Source: Pelagibacterium montanilacus
GTDB taxonomy: Bacteria > Pseudomonadota > Alphaproteobacteria > Rhizobiales > Devosiaceae
Assembly (NCBI RefSeq): GCF_003992665.1
Contig: NZ_RZMX01000002.1
Coordinates: 1 to 61,244 of the forward strand
Direction of reading: 5' to 3'
DNA length: 61,244 bases
The notes under the pieces are model-generated. The model saw only the letters and a program-made list of their open reading frames with translations, had not been told where the DNA came from and searched no databases. Within the stretch, counting starts at the first letter, position 1; the number at the start of each line of letters is the position of its first letter. Below, one piece after another: positions 39,123 to 48,136 of the stretch. A program made the position numbers and the translations under genes.

Positions 39123-39730
39123 TTCCCGGCGGTCTCGTGGATCGAGGTGACGAGGTCGGCGGGCAGGGACAGTCTGTGGGAAAGCGCTGCGAGGTAGGCG
39201 CGCTCGCCTGGAGAGGCGCCCTCGATGGCGACGAGGGAGGCCGCATAGATTTCGGCGGCGTGCTCGGGGGTGTCCGCCGCGCGCACCACGGCTTCCATGT
39301 CGAGGGGCGAGGACAATTCGTCAAAGACGAAGGCCTTGTCCTGGGGGGAGAGGTCCATGCCCTCGAGCCGGGCGAAAATCTTTTCCTTCTCATCGGCGTC
39401 GATGCGCCCATCGGCCTTGGCGGCGGCGATCATGGCGCGCACCAGCGCCTTGCCGAGGGATTCCTGCTCGCTCTCGTTTTCGGGCGCGGGCATGAAGGGG
39501 CCCGGGGGCGGGGTTTCCACATTGGCCGACTGGTCGGGCGTGCGGCTTTTCTGCCAGGCGTTATAGGCGATACCGCCGATAGCCGCGAGCGCGCCGTACT
39601 TTGCGATCTTTTTCATGCCGCCGCCGCCGAGCAGCATGCCGGCGGCGAGCCCGGCCGCGCCGGCTCCCGCGGTGCGCTGGGCGTTGGGGTCGGTCTTGAG
39701 CGCGGTCACGATCTTGTCGATATCGAACAT
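39119..39730 (-). CDS. DUF533/TerB-like protein
   Basis: A 203-residue protein. The N-terminal part (TDPNAQRTAGAGAAGLAAGM, then GGGGMKKIAKYGALAAIGGIAY) is a Gly/Ala hydrophobic region typical of DUF533 proteins, possibly membrane-associated. The C-terminal half (residues ~95-200) is a TerB-like helical domain with ALVRAMIAAAKADGRIDADE, an acidic helix that binds divalent metal in TerB, and IYAASLVAIEGASPGERAYL. Function in the cell is not known. The stop codon is supplied by repeat copy C. Confidence 0.85.
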   Translation of the reverse strand: MFDIDKIVTALKTDPNAQRTAGAGAAGLAAGMLLGGGGMKKIAKYGALAAIGGIAYNAWQKSRTPDQSANVETPPPGPFMPAPENESEQESLGKALVRAMIAAAKADGRIDADEKEKIFARLEGMDLSPQDKAFVFDELSSPLDMEAVVRAADTPEHAAEIYAASLVAIEGASPGERAYLAALSHRLSLPADLVTSIHETAGK

Positions 39731-39822
39731 CAGGCAATGGTCTCCGTTGTGTGCCGCACTCGAAATGGTGCGCGTGAGGCTGTTTGACAACTCGAGGGCG
39801 GCGATTTGTAGGCGCGCGAGAT

Positions 39823-39860
39823 GCAAACGAAAGGGGCCGGATGCTTGCGCACCCGGCCCC
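39823..39860 (-). terminator. Intrinsic terminator of the OmpA-family gene
   Basis: On the minus strand GGGGCCGG (39853-39860) with CCGGCCCC (39833-39840), extended by a few more pairs, precedes TTTCGTTTG. It starts 25 nt after the stop. Confidence 0.7.
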
Positions 39861-39885
39861 GGACAATGATCGCTCGATCGGTCGC

Positions 39886-42165
39886 TTAGTTGGCAGTGGC
39901 AACCGGGGTGACGAGCGGAGTGATCCGGCGGATCGTCACGCGACGGTTCACCCGCTCGGCGATCGAGGTGTTCACCTTGAGATAGCGCTCGCCATAGCCC
40001 TGGGTCGCGAGGTTCTCTGCGGGGATGCCGTAGACCCGGGTGAGGGCATAAGCCACCGATTCCGCACGCTCGTTGGAGAGATTGAGGTTGTAGAACTCAT
40101 CGCCCACGGCGTCAGTGTGTCCTTCGATCAGGAAGGTCTCGGCGGGGTTCTGCTGGAGCAGGTCGAGCATGGCATTGGCCACTTCCGAGAGCGCGTTGAC
40201 CTGGTCGGGCGCAATGTTGGCGCTCGCCGTTGCAAAGGTCAGATCGCCGATCTCGAGCCTGCGAACCATGTCACGGACACGGCTGGACCGCTTGACCTCC
40301 TCGACGGTGTAGTAGCGCTGGATGCGCTCCACCGGCGGCTGGTCGAGGAACTGGGCAACCTGGCCTTCATCCGCTGCGCTGGCATCGAGCACGTATTCGC
40401 GTGCAGGGATGTTCAGACGCAGGGGCGGAAGCTGGCGGCCCGGGTCGATCCACCGACCCTGATCGTCATAGCGGCGATAGTCGTCATCGACATAGACCAG
40501 CAGGAATTCGCGTCCATCGGGCTCGATGCGCGAGCGGCGGACGATTTCGCCGTACCGGTCACGAACGGTCACGATCTGGCTGCCATCGGCGCGGAACACC
40601 GTCTCACGTGTCCGGCCGCCGGGAAGATCCTCGACCCAGTAGTCGCTGTCGTCCTCATAGACGATGCGCTCGGAATCCTGGGACTGGATGAAGTAGTTGG
40701 CCCCGATGGCAAGGACGGCTGCGGCACCGATCGTGGTTATGATCTGTGCGTTCGAGAGCTGCTCGCTTTCCACGGGTCCGACCAGCACCGATCCGTCTTC
40801 GCGACGGCGGGGCTCACGGCGGCGGCCTTCCTCGGCGCGAGCGGACTGGATCTGCTCGGGCGCGACTTCAGGCTGGGCTTCGGCGTCGCTCTGGGGTGCG
40901 GCTTCGGGCTCACGTTCGGACGCGGCCATGGCCTCGTCCTCTTCAGCCTGCATGGTGGTGCGTTCGTCCTCGGGGATATCGTACTCTTCTTCCTCGGACA
41001 CGGACCCCGAACGGGTGTCCTTGTCGCTGTCGAGCAGGGGAGCGAGTTCCTCGCGGTCGACCATCACGCCTTCGGGCAGAAGTTCGCCCAAGATGTCTTC
41101 GGCCAGCATGGTTTCCTCGGACCCGTCGACCATTTCACCATCGGCGGACTCGCCACCGGCCTGATCGGGGGTCTGGTCTTCGCTAGCTTCTGCCGCGTCG
41201 GCTTCGTCCGTGCCTTCGACAGCGCCTTCCTGCTCGGGATCGAACAGTTCAATATCGAGCCCGAAAGCTGCGCCGCAGGCCACGATGTCTTCCTGACCAA
41301 GGATCGAACAGATTTCGGCGACCTCGGCTTCGGCCGCGCCGATTTCGGCTATGGCATCCGAGATATTGCCGCCGGCATCGCGGGTTTCGCGGTACTGGGC
41401 GATGGCCGCGGTGTAGCGGTCATAGGCGAGTTGAAGGTTCTGGGCCACCTCTTGGCCGGACGGGGCGGGCTCTGCCTGCTGGTCAGCTTCAGGCTGGGTC
41501 TCGACGTCTGCTTCGCCTTCGGCTTCGACGGCCATCTCGGCTTCGGGCTGGGGCTCGACATCCATTTCGGGCTCTGGCTCGGGTGCCTGCTCGGGCTGGG
41601 CCTGCACTTCAGCCTCAGGCGCCTGCTCGGGCTGGTCTGCCGGCTGCTCGGGTTCGGCCTGGGGGGCCGGCTCGGGCGCAGGCTCTTCGACCGGAGCGGG
41701 GGCCTGTTCGGGCTCCGGCTCAGGAGCGGGCTCGGGTTCAGGCTGCGGTTCGGGCGCGGGCTCCGGCTCCGGCTCCGGCTCAGGCGCCGGTTCGGGTTCG
41801 GCCTGCATCTCGGGCTCGGGCTGGACCTCTTCGGGTGCGGGCTGGGCCGCTGCGCCGCCTTCGGCAAAGAAGGCGATGCAGGCTTCCACGTCCGGCTGGC
41901 CGATGGCCGCGCACAGCCCTTCGAGCTCGGCGCGGGTTTCAGCGAGACGGGCCTGGGCGGCCGCGGGATCCTCACCGGCCGCTTCGGCGGCCTGGACCCC
42001 GGACTGGGCCTCGCGATAGGTCTGGATTGCGCCTGCGAGCGCGGGAGGCGCCGCCTGGGCAAGGCGGATGGGCGCGTCCTGGCCTGTTGCGGCCAGGAGC
42101 GGCGCGCCGGGCGCCGAAAGTACGATTGCGGCGGTACTCGCCAACAACATCTGCTTCAGTTTCAT
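39886..42165 (-). CDS. OmpA-family outer-membrane/peptidoglycan protein with acidic Pro-rich region
   Basis: A 759-residue exported protein. The signal peptide is [21 protein letters not shown] short helical module with two Cys follows and recurs later ([15 protein letters not shown] and [20 protein letters not shown]). Between them lies about 130 residues of Pro/Glu/Ala repeats (PEPEPAPE type). After a strongly acidic segment comes a probable membrane helix ([19 protein letters not shown]), a beta-rich region ([20 protein letters not shown]), and the C-terminal OmpA domain ([20 protein letters not shown] and RAESVAYAL), which binds peptidoglycan. Only the C-terminus is a recognised family. 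AGAGGAG precedes the ATG. Confidence 0.9.
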   Translation of the reverse strand: MKLKQMLLASTAAIVLSAPGAPLLAATGQDAPIRLAQAAPPALAGAIQTYREAQSGVQAAEAAGEDPAAAQARLAETRAELEGLCAAIGQPDVEACIAFFAEGGAAAQPAPEEVQPEPEMQAEPEPAPEPEPEPEPAPEPQPEPEPAPEPEPEQAPAPVEEPAPEPAPQAEPEQPADQPEQAPEAEVQAQPEQAPEPEPEMDVEPQPEAEMAVEAEGEADVETQPEADQQAEPAPSGQEVAQNLQLAYDRYTAAIAQYRETRDAGGNISDAIAEIGAAEAEVAEICSILGQEDIVACGAAFGLDIELFDPEQEGAVEGTDEADAAEASEDQTPDQAGGESADGEMVDGSEETMLAEDILGELLPEGVMVDREELAPLLDSDKDTRSGSVSEEEEYDIPEDERTTMQAEEDEAMAASEREPEAAPQSDAEAQPEVAPEQIQSARAEEGRRREPRRREDGSVLVGPVESEQLSNAQIITTIGAAAVLAIGANYFIQSQDSERIVYEDDSDYWVEDLPGGRTRETVFRADGSQIVTVRDRYGEIVRRSRIEPDGREFLLVYVDDDYRRYDDQGRWIDPGRQLPPLRLNIPAREYVLDASAADEGQVAQFLDQPPVERIQRYYTVEEVKRSSRVRDMVRRLEIGDLTFATASANIAPDQVNALSEVANAMLDLLQQNPAETFLIEGHTDAVGDEFYNLNLSNERAESVAYALTRVYGIPAENLATQGYGERYLKVNTSIAERVNRRVTIRRITPLVTPVATAN

Positions 42166-42259
42166 GGGAAAATCTCCTCTGCCCCCCGGCAGTATCGGGG
42201 TCGTCCGCATTCCGGATCGAACCCCATGACCTAAACCGATCAAGATGACTGCACGCTGA

Positions 42260-42284
42260 ACGGGCCGGCGTTGGACCGGCCCGT
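42260..42284 (-). terminator. Hairpin after the Ala/Pro/Glu-rich anchored protein gene
   Basis: ACGGGCCGG and CCGGCCCGT pair around an inner loop; there is no T-tract on the minus strand. It may be a processing or stabilising structure. Confidence 0.35.
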
Positions 42285-42297
42285 CAAGCGATGCTGT

Positions 42298-42681
42298 TTA
42301 TTCTGCCGGTGCGACGGGCGCCACGACTTCGGCTTCCGCCGGAGCGGGCTCGGCTTCGACCGGAGCGGGCTCGACGGGCGCCGCCTCGGCAGGAGCAGCT
42401 TCGGCCGGAGCAGGCTCTGCTGCAGGGGCCGGCTCCGGGGCAGGGGCGGGTTCGGCGGCCGGTTCCATGACCACGGTTTCCGCCTCAGTCGGGGTGGGAT
42501 CGCCGCCGCTGAAAAAGATGAACGCGCCAATCAGGGCGGCGAGCGTCACTGCGCCCGCGAGCCACCAGCCGGCGGCGCCGCCGGATCCGTTGGAAATATT
42601 GTAGATGCGTTCGCGCTCGATGGGCTCGCTCCGAACGTCTTGGGGCTCACGCCGGATGTCTTCGCGGTCGATTTCGGCCAT
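42298..42681 (-). CDS. Membrane-anchored Ala/Pro/Glu-rich protein
   Basis: A 127-residue protein: a charged cytoplasmic segment (DREDIRREPQDVRSEPIERE), one transmembrane helix (WWLAGAVTLAALIGAFIFF, residues ~41-59), and a tail of about 60 residues made of PAPAEAAP-type repeats. The composition parallels the large OmpA-family protein encoded 132 nt downstream on the same strand, so the two may be co-expressed and act together in the envelope. Two adjacent ATGs exist; the second (42681) has better spacing (7 nt) to AAGGAG. No known family. Confidence 0.75.
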   Translation of the reverse strand: MAEIDREDIRREPQDVRSEPIERERIYNISNGSGGAAGWWLAGAVTLAALIGAFIFFSGGDPTPTEAETVVMEPAAEPAPAPEPAPAAEPAPAEAAPAEAAPVEPAPVEAEPAPAEAEVVAPVAPAE

Positions 42682-42897
42682 CATGGGTCTCCTTTGATGT
42701 ACCTGAGCCGCTCAGAGCGTAAAGGGCAAGAGCATCCGGCGCGGCATGACTTTGTACCGCGATGGGCCGATTTTTTATATTGGCCTTACGCGATGTGCCG
42801 ATCAAACGCGCCTGGTGGCGAAGGGTTCCCACCTGGACACGCGCGCGGCGAACATGGGAGTGCTGAGCCGAGGACGCCAGCGTCAGGAGCACATGCG

Positions 42898-43320
42898 ATG
42901 AGGCAGACATCGGACCGGGTTACCCTTTCCACCCGCGGGCAGGGTCTCTACGAGATCACCAAATCGGTCGTGGGCTTCGTTGAAGCCGCGGGGATCGAGG
43001 AGGGCTTGCTGACGGTCTTTTGCCGGCACACGTCGTGTTCGCTGCTGGTCCAGGAGAATGCCGACCCCGATGTGCGCACCGACCTGGACGGCTTTTTTGC
43101 CCGGCTGGTGCCCGAGGGCATGGGTTGGCTGAGCCATACCATCGAGGGGCCCGACGACATGCCGGCCCATATCCGGGCGGCGCTGACCCAGACCTCGCTG
43201 TCGATCCCGATCCTCGATGGGCGGGCCGTGCTGGGGACCTGGCAGGGGATCTATGTCTTCGAGCACCGGCGCATCGCCCATCGGCGCACCATTGCGCTGC
43301 ACGCGATCGGGGAGGATTAG
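42898..43320 (+). CDS. YjbQ-family protein (secondary thiamine-phosphate synthase type)
   Basis: A 140-residue protein of the YjbQ/UPF0047 family. It has VTLSTRGQGLYEITKSVV at the N-terminus, the signature LLTVFCRHTSCSLLVQENADPDVRTDL, GPDDMPAHIRAALTQTSLSIPI (metal and phosphate site), and the C-terminal GTWQGIYVFEHRRIAHRRTI. Some members have weak thiamine-phosphate synthase activity; the physiological role is unsettled. The ATG at 42898 follows AGGAG by 8 nt. A TSUP transporter gene follows after 84 nt on the same strand. Confidence 0.94.
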   Translation: MRQTSDRVTLSTRGQGLYEITKSVVGFVEAAGIEEGLLTVFCRHTSCSLLVQENADPDVRTDLDGFFARLVPEGMGWLSHTIEGPDDMPAHIRAALTQTSLSIPILDGRAVLGTWQGIYVFEHRRIAHRRTIALHAIGED

Positions 43321-43404
43321 GGGGCCACGGGACGGCAGTTGAACTGGACATTGGTGATCAGGTGCTCAATAGTCCTGTGATCCTCACCGATCCGGATCCC
43401 TGTC

Positions 43405-44232
43405 TTGCCAGAAACCCTCCTCGCTTACCTGCCCTTTGCCGCAGGGCTCGCCGCGACCGGCGCCATCACCGGCGTGATGGCCGGTCTTCTGGGCATCGGG
43501 GGCGGGATCGTGATGGTCCCGGCCATGGTGCTGGCCTATGGGATCATGGGGTTCGATCCGGCGGTCACCATGCACGTGGCGCTGGCCACATCGCTGGCGG
43601 TGATCATCCCCACGGGCGCGCGCAGCGCGATGGCCCATGACAGCCGAGGGGCGGTGGATCGGGACATTTTGCGGCGCTGGGCGCTCTGGATCGTGATCTT
43701 CGCGCTTGTCGGGGGGCTGACCGCGCGACTCTACCCCGCCGAGGTGCTCAAGGCGATCTTCGGGGTGGCGGTGCTGTTCATCGCGCTCAATCTGGCGCTG
43801 CCCATCCAGCGCATGCTGATGGAAAAGGTCGCCGGCGTGCCGATGGTCAATCGAATCTCGGCCTCGATCATTGGTTATATCTCGGCGCTTATGGGCGTGG
43901 GCGGCGGTGCATTCTCTGTGCCCACGCTGGTGGCCTTCGGGCTGCCCATGCACACCGCGGTGGGCACGGGATCGGCGCTGGGGGTGCTGCTGGCCATCCC
44001 CGCGGCGCTCGGCTATGCGATTTCGGGCTGGGGCGTTGCGGGCGTGCCTCCGCTCAGCGTGGGCTATGTGAACCTGCCCTCGCTGGTCGTGCTGGGTGCC
44101 GTCTCGGTGCTGACCGCCCCGATCGGGGTGGCGATCGCGCACCGGCTGGACGGGCGTGTGCTGCGGCTGGGCTTTGCCGCCTTCCAGGTGGTGGTGGGCC
44201 TGCGCATGCTCAGCGAGGCGGTGTTCGGATGA
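43405..44232 (+). CDS. TSUP (TauE/SafE)-family transporter
   Basis: A 275-residue inner-membrane protein with about eight hydrophobic helices in two repeats. Each repeat begins with the family's Gly-rich motif: GVMAGLLGIGGGIVMVPAMV and ISALMGVGGGAFSVPTLV. TSUP proteins export or import small anionic sulfur or carbon compounds such as sulfite, sulfoacetate or glycolate; the substrate here cannot be named. Translation appears to start at TTG 43405, because upstream in-frame GTG or ATG codons are blocked by a stop. It follows the YjbQ gene. Confidence 0.9.
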   Translation: MPETLLAYLPFAAGLAATGAITGVMAGLLGIGGGIVMVPAMVLAYGIMGFDPAVTMHVALATSLAVIIPTGARSAMAHDSRGAVDRDILRRWALWIVIFALVGGLTARLYPAEVLKAIFGVAVLFIALNLALPIQRMLMEKVAGVPMVNRISASIIGYISALMGVGGGAFSVPTLVAFGLPMHTAVGTGSALGVLLAIPAALGYAISGWGVAGVPPLSVGYVNLPSLVVLGAVSVLTAPIGVAIAHRLDGRVLRLGFAAFQVVVGLRMLSEAVFG

Positions 44233-44297
44233 GGCCGAACGCAAGGCCCCCCGGACCCCCCGATGGGGGGCTCCCCGGGGCGCCCGAATCGTGCCCG

Positions 44298-45011
44298 TCA
44301 GACCTCGATTTCCCAGGTGATCGTGGCGGTGATCGAATAGCTCATCTCGCCGGCCTCGACGGGCACCGCCATGTCGGAGGCGACTTCGGCGCGGGCCATG
44401 GCCATCATGGGCTGGGGCGGCTGGCTTTCGGGGCTTTCCGAAATGGCGACGATGTCGCCCAGTGCGATGCCGGCGGCCTCGGCATAGGTCTCGGCCTTGG
44501 CCTGCGCCTCGGCGACCGCGCGGCGGCGGGCCTGATCGAGCAGGGCCGCGGTGTCCTCGACCTCAAAGGCGATGCCGCGGATGGCGTTGGCGCCCGAACT
44601 GACGGCCCGGTCGAGGATCACGCCCAGATCGTCGAGCTCGCGCACGATGATGGTGACCGCGTTGGTGACTTCGTAGCCCGTGATGCGCGGGGGCGGGGTG
44701 TAGCCACTCTCGTCGCGCTGGTCGGAATAGACATATTGCGGGCTGACGCTGAATTCGGTGGTCTGGATGTCGCGGTCCTCGAGCCCGGCTTCGCGCAGGA
44801 GCGCGGTCAGCTCGCTCATCGCCTCGGTGTTGGCATCGAGCGCCTCGCGGGCGGTCTCGGCCTGGGTGGTGACGCCGGTGGTGATCGAGGCCATGTCCGG
44901 CGCGGCGCGGACGATCCCGGTGCCCGAGAGCGCCATGGTGCGATCATCGGCGAGGGCCGGGGTGGCAAGGGCGGCAAGGCCGAGCGGAACAAGAAGGGCA
45001 AGCGTGCGCAT
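44298..45011 (-). CDS. SIMPL-domain (DUF541) periplasmic protein
   Basis: A 237-residue exported protein with a signal peptide (RTLALLVPLGLAALATPALA) and one SIMPL domain covering the mature part: GTGIVRAAPDMASITTGVTT, LEDRDIQTTEFSVSPQY, VTNAVTIIVRELDDLG, AEAQAKAETYAEAAGI, and the C-terminal ATITWEIEV. SIMPL proteins (BP26, YggE) form ring-shaped channels or act in oxidative-stress tolerance. The ATG at 45011 starts the signal peptide. It converges with the TSUP gene. Confidence 0.92.
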   Translation of the reverse strand: MRTLALLVPLGLAALATPALADDRTMALSGTGIVRAAPDMASITTGVTTQAETAREALDANTEAMSELTALLREAGLEDRDIQTTEFSVSPQYVYSDQRDESGYTPPPRITGYEVTNAVTIIVRELDDLGVILDRAVSSGANAIRGIAFEVEDTAALLDQARRRAVAEAQAKAETYAEAAGIALGDIVAISESPESQPPQPMMAMARAEVASDMAVPVEAGEMSYSITATITWEIEV

Positions 45012-45178
45012 GATGGGTGAAATCTCCTTTGCGCTTGAGGGAGTTGAAGAACACTCACCTTCCAATGCGCCCGATTTACGGCAGATGAACACCCCGCCCA
45101 AGACGCGTTCATCTGCGCGGCGGACGGCGCAAAAACCCATGGACCTCGAAGGCCGAACCGGCTAGGAAACCCCCGGCT

Positions 45179-45255
45179 GGGCCTGTAGCTCAATTGGTTA
45201 GAGCCGACCGCTCATAACGGTCTGGTTGGGGGTTCAAGTCCCTCCGGGCCCACCA
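45179..45255 (+). tRNA. tRNA with CAU anticodon, probably tRNA-Ile2 (lysidine) rather than elongator tRNA-Met
   Basis: The 77-nt gene folds normally: acceptor GGGCCTG/CGGGCCC, D arm GCTC-AATTGGTTA-GAGC, anticodon stem GACCG/CGGTC with loop CTCATAA, T arm GGGGG/CCCTC, then A73 and an encoded CCA. The CAU anticodon is shared by initiator Met, elongator Met and Ile2. The acceptor and the TGGTT variable loop look most like alphaproteobacterial Ile2 genes from memory, but isotype needs a scoring model. It has 155 bp to the SorC gene. Confidence 0.93.
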
Positions 45256-45410
45256 GTCTTTCCGGGGGCGTCGCTCCGGCAACCCTCTGCCATACGTTCT
45301 CCCGAACTCTTGTGCTCTGATGGCCTATGCGCCTCCGGCTTTTCGGGGGGCGGGTTTTCTGTCATTGGTTTGGCACGGAACGGGGCAAAGGCGGGGGAGG
45401 CGATCCGGGG

Positions 45411-46382
45411 ATGGTGGCAAAGGCGGAAGCGGCGCGGCGGCGGGAGGGCACGCGGAGCCGGCTCGACGATGCGGCGCGCGCCGGCTGGCTCTATTATGTG
45501 GCGGGCAACACCCAGGACGAGATCGCGTCCAAGCTGGGGGTGTCGCGCCAGAGCGCGCAGCGCCTCGTCTCGCTCGCGGTCTCGGAAAAACTGGTCAAGG
45601 TGCGGCTCGACCACCCGATCGCCCATTGCATGGATCTGGCCGCGCGGCTGCGCGAGACCTTCGCGCTCGAGCGGGTGGAAGTGGTGCCGACCGATCCGGG
45701 CCATCCCGACCCCGCGCTCGGGATCGCCGAGGCGACGGCGGTGGAGATCGAGACGGTGCTTTCGGCTACAGAGCCGGTGACCATGGGGATCGGCACCGGG
45801 CGCACGCTCAAGGCGGCGGTCGACCTGATGTCGCCCATGGACTGCCCGCATCATTCGGCGGTCTCGCTTGCGGGAAATATCGCGCCGGACGGGTCGGCGG
45901 CGTTCTACAATGTCATCTTCTCGATCGCGGACAAGGCCAAGACCCGCAGCTTTCCCATGCCCCTGCCGGTGATCGCCGCCTCGGCCGGCGAGCGGGCGCT
46001 GCTCCATGAGCAGGCCTCTATCCGAAAGACCATGGCGCTTGTCGCCTCGGCCTCGATCTCGTTCGTGGGCATCGGCGATCTGGGCCCCAGCGCGCCGCTC
46101 AAGGAGGACGGGTTCGTCACCGCCGAAGAGCTCGTGGCCCTGCAGGGCGCGGGGGCGGTGGGCGAAATGCTCGGCTGGACCTATGACGCCCGGGGCCGGT
46201 TCATCGAGGGGCTGACCAATGACCGGGTGGCCTCCTCGCCGCTGCCGAGCCGCGAGCATGGGCTGGTGATCGCGGTGGCGCGCGGGGCCAACAAGCTGGC
46301 CGCGATTCGCCCCGCGGTGACCCACCGGCTGGTCAACGGGCTGATCACCGACGAAGCCACGGCGGCCGCGCTGCTGGGCTGA
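45411..46382 (+). CDS. SorC/DeoR-type sugar-binding transcriptional regulator
   Basis: A 323-residue regulator with an N-terminal helix-turn-helix (ARAGWLYYVAGNTQDEIASK and LGVSRQSAQRLVSLAV, residues ~22-57) and a large C-terminal sugar-phosphate-binding domain of the SorC family (PVTMGIGTGRTLKAAVDLM, AASASISFVGIGDLGPSAPL, VGEMLGWTYDARGRFIEG). It is the likely regulator of the polyol operon that follows: it lies 188 bp upstream in the same direction, and an interrupted palindrome overlaps that operon's promoter. Effector is probably a sugar or polyol phosphate. Confidence 0.92.
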   Translation: MVAKAEAARRREGTRSRLDDAARAGWLYYVAGNTQDEIASKLGVSRQSAQRLVSLAVSEKLVKVRLDHPIAHCMDLAARLRETFALERVEVVPTDPGHPDPALGIAEATAVEIETVLSATEPVTMGIGTGRTLKAAVDLMSPMDCPHHSAVSLAGNIAPDGSAAFYNVIFSIADKAKTRSFPMPLPVIAASAGERALLHEQASIRKTMALVASASISFVGIGDLGPSAPLKEDGFVTAEELVALQGAGAVGEMLGWTYDARGRFIEGLTNDRVASSPLPSREHGLVIAVARGANKLAAIRPAVTHRLVNGLITDEATAAALLG

Positions 46383-46492
46383 GCCATTTTCCATCACTCA
46401 GTGATGCGCCTGTCCTCGACGCCCGAACGCGCCTGGGGCTGGGCCTTCGCGCGTGAGGGACCGCAACTTGAGCGGTGGCCTGCTCACGCCTC

Positions 46493-46547
46493 TTGACAAG
46501 CCGCGTGCGATAGTGAGTAATTGCCCATGCAAATAGCAAATGCTCAA
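46493..46547 (+). promoter_or_regulatory. Promoter and probable SorC operator of the polyol operon
   Basis: TTGACA (46493-46498), a 17-nt spacer and AGTAAT (46516-46521) form a sigma-70-like promoter. An interrupted palindrome, TTGCCCAT (46521-46528) with ATGCTCAA (46540-46547), fits TTGNNCAT-N11-ATGNNCAA and overlaps the -10 and start region, a repressing position. Confidence 0.6.
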
Positions 46548-46570
46548 TCGAGCCTATGGGAGGACAATCG

Positions 46571-47887
46571 ATGAGACTTCGCGCACTCGTTATCGGGTCG
46601 TGCTCGGTGCTGGCCCTCGCCGGAGCGGCGCAGGCCCAGACGCTGACCATTGCCACGGTCAACAATGGCGACATGATCCGCATGCAGGGTCTCTCGCACC
46701 ACTTCACCGAAGAAACCGGAATCGAACTCGACTGGGTCACCCTCGAGGAGAATGTGCTGCGTCAGCGCGTGACCACCGACATCGCCACCCAGGGCGGTCA
46801 GTACGACGTCATGACCATCGGCACCTACGAGGTTCCGATCTGGGGCGGGCAGGACTGGCTCGTGGGCCTCGACGGGCTGACCTCGGACGCCGAGTACGAC
46901 GCCGATGACCTGATCCCGGCCGTCCGCGACGCGCTTTCGGTCGACGGCACGCTCCATGCCGCGCCGTTCTACGCGGAAAGCGCCATGATCATGTACCGCA
47001 CCGACCTCTTTGAAGAGGCCGGGCTCGAGATGCCCGATCAGCCCACCTGGGAGTTCATCGGGGACGCAGCGCGCCAGATCACCGATCGGGACGCGGAAGT
47101 CTACGGCATCTGCCTTCGCGGGCTGGCCGGCTGGGGCGAGAACATGGCGTTCATGACCGCGCTGGCCAATTCCTACGGCGCGAGCTGGTTCGACATGGAC
47201 TGGGAGCCCCAGTTCGACAGCCCCGAATGGGCCGAAGCGCTCCAGTTCTACGTCGACCTGATGACCGAAGCGGGCCCTCCGGGCGCATCCTCGAACGGGT
47301 TCAACGAGAATCTGGCGCTGTTCCAGCAGGGCCGCTGCGGCATGTGGATCGACGCCACGGTGGCTGCGTCCTTCGTGACCAACCCCGAGGATTCGGAAGT
47401 CGCCGAGGACGTCGACTTTGCCCTCTTCCCGACCCACAACGATCTGGGCAATAACGGGAACTGGCTGTGGGCCTGGTCGCTGGCCATTCCCGCCGGCACC
47501 CAGCAGGCAGACGCTGCCGAGCAGTTCATCTCCTGGGCGACGTCCAAGGACTATCTCGAGCTCGTGGCGAGCGAAGAGGGCTGGGCGAACGTTCCTCCGG
47601 GAACCCGCACCTCGCTCTATGAGAACCCCGAATATCGCGAAGCGGCGGCGTTTGCCGACATGACGCTCGATGCGATCAACTCGGCCGACACGATCAACCA
47701 GTCGGTCCAGGACACGCCATATACCGGTGGCCAGTTCGTCGCCATCCCTGAATTCCAGGGGATCGGGACGGCGGTCGGCCAGATCGTGTCCTCCGCCCTT
47801 GCCGGCCAGACCACGGTCGAGCAGGCCCTCCAGCAGGCCCAGCAGGTGACCCGCATGGAGATGGAACGTTCGGGCTACTATAACTAG
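46571..47887 (+). CDS. smoE: Polyol/sugar ABC transporter substrate-binding protein (SmoE-like)
   Basis: A 438-residue periplasmic binding protein of the SBP_bac_1 family. A signal peptide (RALVIGSCSVLALAGAAQA) precedes the mature protein (TLTIATVNNGDMIRMQGLSH, then FTEETGIELDWVTLEENVL). A Trp-rich ligand cleft follows (VPIWGGQDWLVGLDG, SYGASWFDMDWEPQF, NNGNWLWAWSLAIPAG). The closest well-known relative by layout and operon context is SmoE of Rhodobacter (sorbitol/mannitol uptake). GGAGG lies 7 nt before the ATG at 46571. A stable stem-loop follows the stop. Confidence 0.92.
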   Translation: MRLRALVIGSCSVLALAGAAQAQTLTIATVNNGDMIRMQGLSHHFTEETGIELDWVTLEENVLRQRVTTDIATQGGQYDVMTIGTYEVPIWGGQDWLVGLDGLTSDAEYDADDLIPAVRDALSVDGTLHAAPFYAESAMIMYRTDLFEEAGLEMPDQPTWEFIGDAARQITDRDAEVYGICLRGLAGWGENMAFMTALANSYGASWFDMDWEPQFDSPEWAEALQFYVDLMTEAGPPGASSNGFNENLALFQQGRCGMWIDATVAASFVTNPEDSEVAEDVDFALFPTHNDLGNNGNWLWAWSLAIPAGTQQADAAEQFISWATSKDYLELVASEEGWANVPPGTRTSLYENPEYREAAAFADMTLDAINSADTINQSVQDTPYTGGQFVAIPEFQGIGTAVGQIVSSALAGQTTVEQALQQAQQVTRMEMERSGYYN

Positions 47888-47897
47888 GCTCCTCCTG

Positions 47898-47927
47898 CCG
47901 GGGGATGGTGCGTGCGCCATTCCCCGG
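47898..47927 (+). other. Intercistronic stem-loop after the binding-protein gene
   Basis: CCGGGGGATGG pairs with CCATTCCCCGG (10 of 11) around an 8-nt loop, 10 nt after the stop. Such hairpins commonly protect the 3' end of binding-protein mRNA and set its excess over the permeases. Confidence 0.55.
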
Positions 47928-48136
47928 GCTCCCTTCGGACGGCGGGCCAGATAGAGGGCCCGCCCTCCACTTGCTCTCCCGCAAGGGGCAGCGACGGCGA
48001 GAATGCGCCGCGCACAGGGCTTTTCCGGCCGCACGGCCGGGGCCCGTTCAACGATCACTGTCAATACGCCAGCGCCGACCGGGATATAAGGGCATGCAGC
48101 CCGGGCCGGGGACGGCGCTAGAGGGAGGAGAGGATC

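Noticed and set aside
41540-41850. Tandem repeat or CRISPR-like array in the Pro/Glu region
   Set aside because: It is in-frame coding repetition of Pro-Glu codons, without spacers of even length or a leader.
39784-42234. An 816-codon plus-strand frame across the OmpA-family gene
   Set aside because: It mirrors the Pro/Glu repeats as Gly/Leu/Phe runs; no start signal or domain, and the minus strand has signal peptide and OmpA domain.
44252-44280. Intrinsic terminator between the TSUP and SIMPL genes
   Set aside because: CCCCCC/GGGGGG pairing exists but without a T-tract in either direction; not strong enough to list as a terminator.
45179-45255. Initiator tRNA-fMet
   Set aside because: The first acceptor pair is intact (G-C) and the anticodon stem lacks the three consecutive G-C pairs of initiators, so elongator Met or Ile2 is more likely.
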